DNA from: Artocarpus heterophyllus
Lineage: Eukaryota; Streptophyta; Magnoliopsida; Rosales; Moraceae
NCBI GenBank assembly: GCA_025403435.1
Contig: CM046330.1
Location: forward strand, 17,878,239-17,942,238
Direction of reading: 5' to 3'
DNA: 64,000 nt
The notes below the pieces were generated by a model, which was given only the letters and a program-made list of their open reading frames with translations, ran no database searches and was not told where the DNA came from. The translations under genes and the position numbers were made by a program. This document shows positions 12,078-23,336 of this stretch, piece by piece. Each line of letters starts with the position of its first letter. The stretch's first letter is position 1.

Positions 12078-12660
12078 CTATGGTAGACCGGCCAGTAGTA
12101 GGTAAGCCCAGAGTACCTTCGGGAGCTCGTCAATCCACAAACCTTTGAGCCCCTCCAGTTTTTTCTTTAAGTTGTCCTTGATCGTCTTGTTCACTACTTC
12201 AAATTGTCCTTTGCTTTGAGGGTACCTAGGTGAGAAGAATAATTTCTTGATGCTAAGCCGTTCATATAGGTGGAAAAGACTTGCTTGTTCAAATTGCTTG
12301 GCGTTATAGGTAACTATCGTGTGCGGGATTCCAAACCAACAAATAATGTTCTTCCAGATGAAATTGGTGCATTTGGCTTTAGTCATGTTAGTGCAAGGTT
12401 CGACTTCAATCCACTTTGTGAGATAGTTGATGGCTACTATACAATACTTGAATTGTGACCGGTCTTGAAGGAAAGGTCCAATCAGGTCAATTGCCCACTT
12501 AACAAATGGCCAGGCAGATGTGACAGAGTTGAGCGGCTTAGCGTGTTGTCGGATCACCTGGGCAAACTGTTTGCACTTGAGGCATTTTCGTGCATATTCC
12601 CTATACTCTTGCTCCATAGTCAGCCAGTAGTACCCTTAGCGAAGGCATTTACGAGCTAGA
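12078..12660 (-). pseudogene. Integrase of the Tat element (degenerate)
   Basis: The minus-strand frame 12078-12617 (179 codons) opens with CLKCKQFA, the end of the zinc-binding HHCC region. It continues into the rve core with WAIDLIGPF (first catalytic Asp, codon 44), LTKWIEVEP, and FFSPRYPQSKGQFEVVNK (catalytic Glu, codon 140). The second catalytic Asp, expected in a TDNGKQF-type motif, is replaced by Tyr at codon 104 (IVTYNAKQF). An in-frame stop follows WAYLLLAGLP. Integrase inserts retroelement cDNA into chromosomes. This copy has lost one of its three acidic residues and its C-terminal part. Confidence 0.85.
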
Positions 12661-12831
12661 GAATGCCCCCTATGTGGTTGCCGCACAACCCGCTATGAAT
12701 CTCTTTCATAAGGTATTGAGCCTCCTTGGCCTAACACAGCTTAAGCATGGGATAGTGTATCTATGCTTGTAAAGTTTTTCCTCGATCATCGAATACCGGG
12801 TTGAGCTATTGTAGATGCATTGGGCTTTCTC

Positions 12832-13330
12832 TCAGTAGCTGAACAACTCAGTTGTGGTCAAGTATTGGATGATCATGTCCATCCAAGTACTTGCTTGCTT
12901 TTTAGCTACGCTAGCCACTTTTTTGATGATGCTCGGCTCGGACAGTCTCTCAATCGGGACTAAAGTCAGTTCGCTGTCTTCCAATCCCAAGGCCAATGAA
13001 GCAAGTGCATCAGCTTCTAAATTCTTGAATCTCAGGATCAGGATGAAGGAATAGGCCTTGAACTGCCTTAACAATGCCTTGACCTCTTTGAAATAGGCAG
13101 TCATAGTTTCTGTTCGGGCTTGAAATCCACCGACGACTTGCTAGACAATGAGCATTGAGTCACTGTAGACACAGATGCGATCCACCCTAAGGTCCCACCC
13201 TATTTTGAGCTTTGCTAGCAGTGCTTCGTACTCAGCTTTGTTATTGGATGCTTTGAAGTCGTAGTGAAGTGCATAGCTCTCCTTGTATTTGTTTGGATTG
13301 GTAAGGACCAGGCTGGCACCTGAACCAGTA
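12832..13330 (-). pseudogene. Second RNase H domain (aRNH type) of the Tat element
   Basis: Minus-strand blocks include an N-terminal ASNNKAEYEALLAKLKIG with the RNase H Glu, then VYSDSMLIV with an Asp, and the helix ending in NLEADALASLAL, followed by a linker toward integrase. It lies between the RT-linked RNase H and integrase. That is where Tat elements carry a second, archaeal-like RNase H acquired from outside the retroelement. A stop after SMLIV and another at the end of the 90-codon frame 12832-13104 break it. The known role is degradation of RNA in RNA:DNA hybrids. Confidence 0.7.
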
Positions 13331-13491
13331 ACGCTTGACGGTTCATCTACAAAAGGCTTCCATTTGGCTTAGGCTTACCAGTACTACTGATGTTGTTGTT
13401 GCTGGGGATGTCTTGGACTTCGACTGGAGCTTTCTCAATAGAAGAGGTGCTCTGCCTGGCATTTATGAATTCGCGAATGACATTGGCCAAG

Positions 13492-13614
13492 GCTTGTGTC
13501 TTTATGGCCGTCTTAGGCACAAAGTGTATGTGGCTTGTGTCTTTATGGCCGTCTTAGGCACAAAGTGTATGTCGCTTGTGTCTTTATGGCCGTCTTAGGC
13601 ACAAAGTGTATGTC
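13492..13614. repeat. 41-bp tandem repeat, three copies
   Basis: Units at 13492-13532, 13533-13573 and 13574-13614 are almost identical and share the core TTTATGGCCGTCTTAGGCAC. They lie in the spacer between RNase H and the second RNase H of the Tat element. Two extra units add 82 bp, which is not a multiple of three, so the expansion shifts the frame. The near-identity suggests it is recent relative to the element. Confidence 0.9.
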
Positions 13615-13619
13615 GTATT

Positions 13620-15050
13620 GTCCAAGCTTAATCGACCATTTGGCCATTTGTCTAGATATTTCTAAGCTTTGAAGGGCCTAGTGCAAAGGGTCCTTAGTTG
13701 GGACCCGAATGGTGTGCCCCTAGAAATGCAGACAGAGCTTCTATATAGAGGTGATGAGGGCAAATGCTAGCTTTTCTGACAAAGGGTACCACTCTTTGGT
13801 ACCCTGAAACACATGGCTTGCATAGTAGACTGGCTTCTGGGCACTGTTTCTTTCCTAGATAAGGACCAAGCTCACAGCTTTTTCAAATACGGCCAGGTAA
13901 GCATATAATGTTTCTCCCAATAAAGGTTTGGATAGCAGCAGGGACGTGGATAGGTATCTCTTGAAACTTAGAAACGCTTCCTTACACTCCCTGCTCCACT
14001 TAAACCTACCTTTGAGTACCTGGAAAAAAGAGTGGCACTTGTCGGTAAACTGAGAGATGAATCTGGACAGAGCCGCTATCATGCCGATCAGTTTATATAC
14101 CTCATTGACAATGCAGGGTGAGAGCATGTTGATTATGGCCTGGGCTTTGGCTAGGTTCACTTTGATTCCTCTCTGGTTAACCATGAATCTGAGGAACTTG
14201 CCAACTCAACTCTGAACGCACACTTGGCTAGGTTGAGTTTCATCTTGTATTCTTGAAGGATGTTGAAGCTTGCTTAGAGTTCAGCAATATGGCTCATTGC
14301 TCAGACAGATTTAACAAGCATGTCATCGACATATACCTCTATGGTTTTGCCGATCAGCTGAGCAAACATTTTGTTCACTAGGCCTTGATAGGTGGCTCGG
14401 GCGTTCTTCAGTCCCAATGGCATAACCACATAGCAAAAAAGCCTTTGGTCCATGGTGAAGGCAGTCTTGATCTGGTCTTCCTTAGCCATCTTGATTTAAT
14501 TATATCCGGAGTAGGAGTTTATGAAACTCAAGAGCTCATGCTCGGCCGTGGCATCGACCAACTAGTCTATCTGAGGTAGTGGGAAGTAGTCCTTTGGGCA
14601 GGCTTTATTAAGGTCGGTATAGTCAATACAAACTTGCCACTTCCCATTGGCTTTTTTAACTAGGACAACATTTGCCAACCACTCCAGGCTGGTGACCTCT
14701 CGAATGAACCTGATTTTCAAGAGGTTCTAGACCTCCTCGTTGATGACGGCATACCTTTCTAGATTAAACGCTCTCCTCTTCTAGGTGACCTGTCTTTTTT
14801 CAAGGCGAACATCAGGGTGGTGACAAATAATGCTGAGGTCGATACCAGGCATGTCGTTGTGGGACCGCGCAAATACAACTTGATATTCCATGAGGAACTT
14901 CTCTGGGTTGGCTCGGATCTCAGGCTTCAGTTTTGACCCGAGTTGGACCGTTCGTTCGAGATGTTCAGGATCTGAGTGGTATAGTACTAATTCTTCTACC
15001 GGTGTGGCTTGTAATTCTTCTTCTGGGAGTCGAGGGTCTAGGTCAAACAA
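13620..15050 (-). pseudogene. Reverse transcriptase and RNase H of the Tat element (degenerate)
   Basis: Read on the minus strand: the pre-RT segment with PGIDLSIICHHPDV (frame 14781-15050), then EWLANVVLVKKANGKW and VCIDYTDLNKACPKD-type blocks, then MDQRLFCYVVMPLGLKNA. The catalytic EVYVDDMLVKS follows, with both Asp codons present (YVDD at 14322-14333). Next come the thumb and connection (NQRGIKVNLAKAQAI, 14184 downward) and the start of RNase H with KPVYYASHVFQGTKEWYP. Stops occur after YSGYN, after MLVKSV and within RNase H. RT copies the RNA genome into cDNA. The YVDD core survives although the reading frame does not. Confidence 0.85.
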
Positions 15051-15354
15051 TATCTTGGGCTTCTGCTTGGTAGGAAAGGGTATCTCGTCTACTTTGAATA
15101 TGACCGAGACATTTAATTATCGAGCTGAAGCTTCCCTTATGGGAATCCTTCTGCTGCGACCTCATGACCGCGACTCCATTCTCCGTTAGAAACTTCATTA
15201 CAAAGTGATAAGTGGAGACCATGGGCGTTTAGGGTTAGTCACCCAATGATGATATTGTACTAAAAGGGTTTGTCGACAATAAGAAAGTTGACAATGCGTG
15301 TTACCCGAGCAGCACCCTCCCCAAAGGTGACTGACAAGTCGATCTTTCCAACTA

Positions 15355-15700
15355 CTAGACGCATTCTCTAGTGAAGCCGTATAGGGGTGTCTGGACTGGG
15401 ATAAGTGCAGCGTTACTGACTATTAGATTGTAATAGGCTTGCTTAATCAAAATATCAGTCGAACTACTATTGTCAATCAGCACACGCCAAACAATATTGT
15501 TGGTGATTTGGAGCTCGCACATAAGGGCATCGTTGTATGGATGAACAAGTTTATCTGCCTCTTCTTCAGTGAAGGTGATGAGGACATCTTCTTGCCTACA
15601 AATCTTGTTGATGTGCTCGGATATATTCATGAGGTCACCCCTTTCAACGAACTAAGCCTTTTGGGCATACACTCGCTAGCGTAACAGGCCCGCAAAGATC
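15355..15700 (-). pseudogene. Aspartic protease of the Tat element
   Basis: The minus-strand frame 15355-15630 contains ADKLVHPYNDALMCELQI followed by VWRVLIDNSSSTDILIKQAY. This is the retropepsin flap and active-site region of Tat elements. The usual active-site D-(N/S)-G-S has become DNSSS, so the conserved Gly is lost. The protease normally cuts the Gag-Pol polyprotein. The frame is truncated and flanked by stops. Confidence 0.75.
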
Positions 15701-16079
15701 ATGCGAACGATGTTTAGGGGTTCCGAGACATTCCTACTCTCCTTACATGGTCAGGTTTGCCTACCTTGGGTCGGTTAGTCATTCCTTTTGGCACCAGAGC
15801 AGGAGTTAGGACTTGCTCTATAAATTCCCATAGATGATTATCTTGGACCAAATTTTTGATTTGGTTTTTGACCTAGATGCAGTCGCATGTATTGTGTCCC
15901 ACATCATTATGAAAATTGTAATATTTATTCTGATCTCTCTTGGCTTTGCTTCCCTTTAGCTTAGGCAGATCCACCAACAAATTCCCTACAACTCACTTGG
16001 TTTAAAACCTCGTAGATGCTAGTGACTAGGGGAGTGTAGCTCTAAAATTTCCCAGTTGATACTTTAGGCTTGTCTGTTT

Positions 16080-17062
16080 TTTGTTTCTCTTTCTTTGGCT
16101 TCTTACTTTAGTCGGCCTTGGTCTACTCAAGTAGAGTCTTTTGCTTCTTCCCCTTCTTGCCACTGCCATTGCTACTCTTGCTTTCTCGATGAATCCTTAT
16201 ATACTCAGTCGCATCAGCATATCTCTAAGCATACCCGAGCATCTAGGAAAAGGTGCTCAGCTGCTCAAAAGCGAGCAACCAAGTCAGGTTCTTGTCTTTG
16301 AGGCATTCTATGAATGTGTGCTTCATGGTCTCATCTTCGATGTGTCTCACCTCCAACGTAGCTCGAGTGAAGCGGTTGATGTAGTCTTTGACACTCTTGT
16401 CTCCTTGCTTGATAGTGTAGAGGTGAGTAACTTCTTTTCTCCTTGTTTTGGTCATTAAAAAGGCTGTCGAGAAGGCATTAGACAAATGGCGGAAAGAAGT
16501 GATGACGCTTGACTTTTTGCGTCAGAACCACTGCCAAGCTAGACAAGCCAGTGTGAGTGTGAACACTTTGCAAATGGCGGTGTCGCTGGCACTCTAGAGT
16601 AGCATATGCCCCTGATACAGTTCCACGTGTTCGTTGGCGTCGATTGTCCCATCGTAAACTTGATCTGTGGGACCTTAAATTTGGGACGCATGGGAGGCCG
16701 CATGATGGCATCGATGAATGGTGAATCCAACATGCCACCCTCGTCGACCCCAAAACAGTTGTTGTAGATCTTATCAATCTACTGTTGTAGTTCTTAGAAT
16801 TGGCAACTGTTGGTTTCTTCAAGCAGTTCTGCCCTGCATTGGGCACTACCCTCAACCCTATTGCCTCCTTCGGGCTGCCTATCCTGGGGTTGATCGTCTC
16901 CCTAGTGTCCAAGCCTGTTAAACACGGATGCCTAGGAGCCTTGCGGAGATCGGTCTCGGTCCCCTTGAGGGCCAATCTGACCCTCCCGAACAAGTCAGTT
17001 GTTGGCTGAGACTCCATGAGTGGTTTGTCTTGAATGCTCAAAGTCGGCATCATCTTGGACAT
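16080..17062 (-). pseudogene. Gag of the Tat element (degenerate)
   Basis: Minus-strand blocks spread over two frames: PFIDAIMRPPMRPKFKVPQI, an ELYQG-like stretch, then HLSNAFSTAFLMTKTRRKEV, LYTIKQGDKSVKDYINRFTR and KHTFIECLKDKNLTWLL. This is the Retrotrans_gag capsid domain. The long 194-codon frame at 16478-17062 covers only part of it in a shifted frame. Several stops break the sequence, including one near codon LLSS. A weak Lys/Gly-rich nucleocapsid-like segment lies at 16090-16240. Confidence 0.75.
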
Positions 17063-17427
17063 TTACCTTCTGTCCTACTCGACCTCCGACCTAGTCATCC
17101 AGGGTCAGAGGAAGAAGGTCAAAAGCTGGTTGTCATTGAGCTTGTTGCTGGGCCATCTGCTATGTAAGTAGCCTGACTGTGGTTATGAGTTCTTAGATCG
17201 GGTCCTAGGCAACTGGGTCCTTTCTATCTTGCTCTACCTTGGCTGCTAAACCAAGATCTCACTACCCGAGGTCGGCCTCAGGGTCTGTTTGGGTTTTATT
17301 TTTGATTTCGAACGAAGCCCAACCCCTCCTATCAGGTGCCCTTGTCCCGAGTATTCCCTTTAGGCCCCATGTTTGGACTGCAAGGGGACATGGCTAATAG
17401 TTTTGGATGTACTGAAGGCGTAATAGC

Positions 17428-17445
17428 CCTCTTTCTAGCGCCAAA
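17428..17445 (-). promoter_or_regulatory. Primer-binding site of the Tat element
   Basis: On the minus strand, immediately after the 5' LTR end (...TTAACA), the sequence CTTTGGCGCTAGAAAGAGGG starts with a TGGCGC core. That core is complementary to a tRNA 3' end reading GCGCCA. The tRNA was not identified. Confidence 0.55.
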
Positions 17446-17446
17446 G

Positions 17447-18094
17447 TGTTAATGCTTACCAGTGGGTGGTGGCGAATCAACACATGTGCAGTTGCATGCG
17501 GTGTTCAGACGACTCTTCCCTGCTTGCCTTGGCTTGCTTAGGTGTACCCGCAACAAGAGAAGGGACGCTTCAGAGGTAAAGGGGGACACTAGTTTAGTGT
17601 CGGACAAGGGCTCTCCGATGCTCAAGGCAAGTCCTGCTTGACAGAGTATGAGAACTAGTTAGTTGGGAAGAAGCATGTTGGCCTCAAGCTGTAGTAAATA
17701 CGCTCTATTTATAGGCTACCACTCGAACCGAGTGTTAGGTGGGTTTCACCCATGACCCGCGTGTCACATCAAGGTCTGTCAAAAGGTAGGTGACATGTGT
17801 CGCGGCTTCCATCGATGGATATACCTCTATCTGACTACAGGAGTGTGGCCATTTGTTGACCTTCTATGGCGAGTGGTTGTCTGTCTATAGGCTCTAACAA
17901 TCCAACTCGAGCACGCGTCCCTCCAAGGAGGCGAGGGCATATGTCATGGCTAGTGAGGGCCCTGTAAAGCACCTCAAGAAAAGAGGCTGAGGTCAAGAGA
18001 TTAAAGATTGCCTTCCCAATGACTTCTGCCAAGTACAGTTGCCAATCTGCCGAGGAGATGTATCTTAGGAACGGCGCTGAGCACACCCCCAACA
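17447..18094 (-). repeat. 5' LTR of the Tat element
   Basis: 648 bp, TG...CA ends, matching the left LTR. The minus-strand TATA box is at 17706-17713. It is flanked on the right by the ATGTT target duplication (18095-18099). Confidence 0.88.
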
Positions 18095-21000
18095 ATGTTA
18101 TTCATAAAGATTTATCATAGAACATGTTTCAAAATGTTTTTCATAAACATATCACATAAACATTTGGTAATAAGGAATGCAAGCATTATCATAATGCATG
18201 ATTCCCTTTATGCTCAATTACAAACTTTTAATTATGAGATTCTTAATATCGTTCATTACTTACTTAAATTTCTTATCATCGTTCATATCTTTCCTTATCT
18301 CATGAACTTAAGTGTTTATACCAACATCATCAATCATGAGATCATAAACATAATGCTTTTTTTGTGGAAGACTTAAGACCATCGAACACCGATGTCATAA
18401 CTTTAACTTAACTTATAAACGTCACATCAAGGTTAAAAGATACTTACTTATCATCTTTGCTTTACTTTCTTGGTAACTTTAATGAGCATATCAAATGCTA
18501 ACATATCATATGCAACATAACTTGAACTTTAAACATTATGCATCACACATGGAAGCATAAAACAAATTCAACCGTGTTGTAAAACATAACTTGATCTTTA
18601 AAACATTATGCATAACAAATGCAAACATAATTTTAACATAATAGTTGTAAATACATTGTAAATCTTGACCTGAATTAAAAACTTTATGCCTAACATATGT
18701 AAATATACTTAAAAAACAACTTGCATAACAATTTCAAATACATTTGTAAACATATATAAAGCATTTGAAAATTATTTTCTTCATGCTGTAGGTAAAATTT
18801 GAAACTTATCTAGTTAACGCTCTAGCATTCCCATTTCATTTCTTTTCCTCCTTTTAGTAGGCTTCTGCGTCTTGTTCAAATGACACCCGTCCATTAGTTA
18901 ACTTTTCTTATCATCAACCTACTCAATTGATAATAGAATTTAAACATTAAATGTTCATTACTTTTTACTTTCTATCCTATTAGTTTACTTTCCCTTTCTT
19001 AACTTTGAATCCCATCGATTTACCTTTCTTTTACTTAACTTGAATGTCTCTTAGTTAAATTTACTGTTTTACATGACGATTTTGTTACTGTACATGATAC
19101 ATAACATTTTTCATCTAACGTCATTTTGCTAATTCGAAGTGTTTGGCTTCATTTTAGCCATTTTCTTAAAAATGACAATTTTACTCTTAACGGGTTTTTC
19201 GTGAACCTTGTGACTTTACTAAAATTATTGCTCAATTTTACCATCCCATTATTTATGTGCTATGAAAAATTTCTACTAAGGGACGTTTTCCTAAATCGGG
19301 CATTATGGTATTCGTTTTGGCCTTTTATATTTTTTTAATAAAAATGACCATTTGGCCCTTGATGGATCTTTGAAAACCTCCGAACCCGTTTTAGTCAAAG
19401 CTTATATTTCTTTACTTCTAATAACATTATTGAAAATAAAACAACATTTTCCTTTAAATAAAATCTATTTTATCAAAACTTTATAGGTTGTTTTAACCTA
19501 TAATGCGAAAATCTTGACATTTACACCCTTAACGTTGTTCCTTCATTCTTTACTCGATAAAAATCTTAATCCTTTCAAACATAAAACTTGTGGTTACTCA
19601 CTGTCCACAACAGTGCATGAAACTAATATTTTCTTAGTGAAAATCTAGTTTCACATAGTTTTACGGTTTTGACTAAAAACACAAAAATCTTGACTATTTT
19701 GCCCCTAGGACCAAAAACGGGTGCTTTATACCAAGACATTTAGCTTTTTGCAATGAATAAAACTTAAAAAAGATTCTTGTTCAAATTCAAAAAATTCCAT
19801 ACGTTTTTCATTTTACAAAATTTTGTGCTTAAAATCTCATAAAATTCATAACTCATCAACCAAGCAGAATTTTGACAAACTATTCATGACATTACACAGT
19901 TTTGATGAGTCCTACAACTTTCATGTTTTAATTTTCTAGAAAGTCCAATTGCACAATGGAGTCTTTGGCCATTTTTCAATTATGTTGAACTTTTAAAAAT
20001 CTTTGCAATTAAGTCTGCTCAAAATTTTACAAAACTTTGTTTATAAAAATCATTACTCTTACTATTTTGACAGATCAAAGACTTTATTTGGAAAATAAAT
20101 TCGCCTCTAAGACCCTCAAAATCATCATTTCTTGAAAACTAGTTAAACTTTGTATTTTAACAAAGTTTAACAATCTTTCCATTTTTAACACAGAAACTCT
20201 ACTTTCTTAACTTTTCATCATCATTATCATAAAACATAACCAATCATGGCATAAATTCCATTCAACATATCAAAGTCCATAAACATAGATCGAACACTTG
20301 ATGTGCTTGTTAAAAACATAAACTTTTTACTTGTTTACAAGGACTAGAATTTTACCTAAGCAATTCCAAGATGTTAGTCCTTTCTTTTGGTTCTTGAAAA
20401 TCTCAAAACCCCTGACAATAATCCACAATATAACTCATGAAAATACCATCCAAATCATGAACAAAAACCCTAAAGCACAATAGGAAAAGCTTGAGCTTTT
20501 ACGTTGAAAATCCCTTAATCTTCATCTTCTACTTGTTGTTGCTTCTTTGCATGATTTTGAGGTTAGTGCTTTGAAAAATATTTAAGGGAATTCCATGGGA
20601 GGTGGTTGGTTTTGAGAGGAAGAAAATGAGTTTTTTCTTTTCTTTTTTCATGTTTTTGCATGAAAATTATGAGACCAAGTTTTGGTCTTAGTCTCCACTC
20701 CTCTGAGTCCTATAACCGGTGCAAATTAGGTGATGAGGTGGCCTTTTGTTCACCTTAAAGGTGGCCCAAGGTGCGTCTCCCATAAGCTTTTTTAATAGTC
20801 TAAATTTATACTAATAGTATTTTTTAATACTGCTAGCATTCTTTACTATATTGTGTTTCATGGTCCACAGGCTTCCAAGTCATCCATACACTATAATTCC
20901 TACACTGCTTGGCTTTACACAGTCTAATTTCTTTACTGCATTATTTTATGCAATATAATTTCTATACTGCTTAACTTTATGCAATATAATTTATATACTA

Positions 21001-21130
21001 CTTAACTTTATTAATATAATTCTTATACTGTGTAACTCTGCCACTGTAATCTTTATACTGTGTTATTCTCATACTATAAGATTTCTATACTATATATTCC
21101 TTATATTGTATTTTTGTCTTAAAATTTGTT
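18095..21130 (-). mobile_element. Right part of the old Tekay-like LTR
   Basis: Continuation of the LTR begun at 3351, resuming after the Tat insertion. Blocks match the solo LTR 49817-52870 in the same order. A TTTTGCCCC segment at about 19700 matches 51250-51290. A stretch with GATGAGTCCTACAACTTTC and GTTTTAATTTTCTAGAAA at 19900-19960 matches 51440-51520. A run of short imperfect repeats around 'ATACTG' at 20800-21110 resembles 52340-52520. The right end, expected to read like GGTCATTACA, was not located, so 21130 is approximate. Confidence 0.5.
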
Positions 21131-21839
21131 ACAACACATTCTGCAGTAATTAAGTTCTCCAGCTTATTTTTATTTCATTTCTTCTTTGTTTAAGACTATG
21201 ATCCCATTTTCAACTTTATAGAATTTTTCATAAAAATCAGATTTAAACAATAACCTTATAACAACAAAATTACCCTTTAAATTCTTAACAAGAGCTTGAG
21301 TTCTCCACTTTTTACGTTAAAAAAAAATCCACTTTTAATTAGTATTTTTCTTTTCTAATTCTGTGGAATGAAATGAAAATGGCTGCATATTAGTTTTAAT
21401 ATCAGGGCCGACAAAATTAGGCAACTTTGCTTCCCGATGGTTACTACCTATATGTATATCTATCTCGATCAATCAGTTTCTTTTTGCCAAGTGAAGTGAA
21501 AACTAGCTTTATGTATATGATAATATTTCTATTTATATTTTAGGGGACTGATTCTTGAACTAACAGATTGAGGCAAGTAACCTGATCTCATCCTAAGATT
21601 ATATATGATTCTTATCATGGAATTAGGTTCACAGAACATAAATATGGGTATTTTTATTTTATTTTGTTTCGGCTGCCAACCCGATAAAAAACAATCACCA
21701 AAAAAGTAACCCCCAACAAAGCTTAGATTCGTACCGAAAGTTGAAGCATGTGCACATGAATTGTGTCAAAAGGCTAAAAAATAAAGGGTCTAAAAAATTG
21801 TCCAACATATGATTGGAGCCGGTGGAGGGCATCACTATT
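21131..21839. other. AT-rich sequence, no recognisable feature
   Basis: No coding similarity, repeat or terminal motif identified. It may contain the undetected end of the neighbouring LTR. Confidence 0.4.
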
Positions 21840-22352
21840 CTTTTTTTGTTTTTTGTTTTTATTAGAACATTATCATTTTGGTACTTTGTGTTTTAGAGAA
21901 ATTCATATTTGTATCTTGTTATTTGAAAAATATCAAAATAGTAGTTTTCAAAAATATTATTTTGGTATCCTAGTTTGTATTTTATGATGTGAAATTTCCA
22001 ACTAACCTTTTTATTAATAAACCCCAAATTATTTTATAAAAACTATAAAAGAAAATAAATGCAAATACTGATAAAAAATGGATAAGTCCGTATATATGCT
22101 TTTCTTTAATAAGTTTTGTTTAATTTTTGTTTTAATTTTCGATTATAGTTTTAAAAAAATTAATTTGGATTTATTAATAAAAGGATAAAAAGGAAATTTT
22201 ATATCAAAAGGCACGAAGTCAAGGTACGAAATAATATTTTTGAAAACTATATGGTATTGTTTTGATATTTTTAAAATAACAAGGTATCAATTTCATGTTT
22301 CTCTAAAATATAAAGTATTAAAATAATAATTTTTTTATAAAAAAATCCTAAT
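21840..22352. mobile_element. Foldback MITE-like element with long inverted arms
   Basis: The left half (about 21860-22075) is complementary to the right half (about 22130-22345) along nearly its full length. Phrases such as TTTTAGAGAAA, TATCAAAA, TTTTCAAAAATATTAT and TTTATTAATAAA occur on the left and, inverted, in matching order on the right. Only a short spacer separates the arms. There is no coding capacity. Arms of over 200 nt would let a transcript form a long hairpin. The exact ends and target duplication are unclear. Confidence 0.65.
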
Positions 22353-22673
22353 ACTAAGAAGGTCAAGGGGGGAAAAAAGAATTGGGTTCTGAGTAGGTCT
22401 ATCTAGTGATCCAAATCTCGTATGGGCTTTACTCGAATGGTTACTGTAGCTACAACAACTACTCACGACTACAAGTTGGATCGGTTGATATGGCACAAGT
22501 AGGTCTCCTCCATAAACGTTATCTCTCTCTCTCTCTATTTTTGATTAAATATAAAGAAGAACCATATATTTTCCTAAGGTTCCCTTGTCCAAATTAAGGA
22601 GCAAGCCGGTAGCCCAACTGATCAATAGGACTTCTTTTCAGGTTTTCGTGCTTATTTGTTACTTCAATTTTAA
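22353..22673. other. Spacer with a short CT microsatellite
   Basis: A (TC)n run at about 22520-22536. No recognisable coding or mobile sequence. The 63-codon frame at 22406-22597 shows no motif. Confidence 0.4.
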
Positions 22674-22678
22674 CTCAT

Positions 22679-22888
22679 TAATGAATATATAAAATAAAAT
22701 ATAATTTATTAACTCAAATTTTGTAAATATTAAGATTTTAAATTTTTTTCTCTTATTATTATTTAATTAAGTTTCTATTATTTAGTTTCCTCTTTTAGTA
22801 TTTGAATTGTAATTGTAACTCTATAAATACCTAGTATATTTAACGAGAAAGTTACGTCATACTTCCTCCAATTTTATTATTCTTTGTA
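22679..22888 (+). repeat. 5' LTR of the Copia element
   Basis: Matches 27503-27690; shared phrases include GAATTGTAATTGTAACT and ATAAATACCTAGTATATT, where the TATAAATA box at about 22821 is seen. It is about 22 bp longer than the right LTR because of an extra AT-rich stretch near 22700. Confidence 0.82.
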
Positions 22889-22901
22889 TGGTATCATAGC
22901 C
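22889..22901 (+). promoter_or_regulatory. Primer-binding site (initiator tRNA-Met)
   Basis: TGGTATCATAGCC directly after the LTR differs by one base from the usual TGGTATCAGAGCC of plant Copia elements. Confidence 0.8.
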
Positions 22902-23336
22902 ATCTTCTTGAGACCAAAAGTTTTTTTTCTTCTCCACTTGTCTCTCGTCCGCTACCAACAAGCCATTGCCTCCATCCGTTGTGTCTCACCGTCGCTGCCC
23001 CTAGCCTTCCTCACAGTCGCTGCCGCTCCACATTCGTCCTACCATGTCCTACCAACGCTGCGCACCAGCCATTGCCTTTCCCAAGCTACCCTTACAGCTG
23101 TTGTTGCTATAAAATTTTTCAACTCCACCACCGTTACTTCCAAGTCGCTACCGCTTTGTCACCGCCTTAACAGTCTAACCAAAACCATTGCTGTGTAGCA
23201 ACATCCAATCTGCCACCACACCTTGCCGTCACTAGACTGTCGCTTCCTTGCCGCAGTATCCTTCCTATTTTGTACTGCCACGCCGTCTACATCGTTGCAT
23301 CTTCCTCCCACTTCAGCTACAGCCTCCACATCGCCG

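Larger units (their letters stand above)
4121..18094 (-). mobile_element. Ty3/Gypsy LTR retrotransposon, Tat lineage, degenerate, with internal insertions
   Basis: Two 648-bp LTRs (4121-4768 and 17447-18094) begin TG and end CA and are flanked by the same 5-bp duplication, ATGTT (4116-4120 and 18095-18099). Read on the minus strand the order is 5' LTR, primer site, gag, protease, RT, RNase H, a second RNase H, integrase, a long 3' region with an antisense frame, polypurine tract and 3' LTR. The second RNase H and the antisense frame are hallmarks of the Tat (Ogre/Retand/Grande) lineage. Without the 2.36-kb solo LTR inside it, the element is about 11.6 kb. Every coding domain has stops or frameshifts. 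The two LTRs differ at many positions, so the insertion is old. Confidence 0.88.

Noticed and set aside
13492..13614. Regular repeats as a CRISPR array
   Set aside because: The three 41-bp units are head to tail with no spacers, in a plant retrotransposon.
16478..17062. 194-codon minus-strand open frame as an independent gene
   Set aside because: It runs through the Tat gag region in a mostly wrong frame; the true gag blocks lie in the frames of 16539-16733 and 16243-16485.
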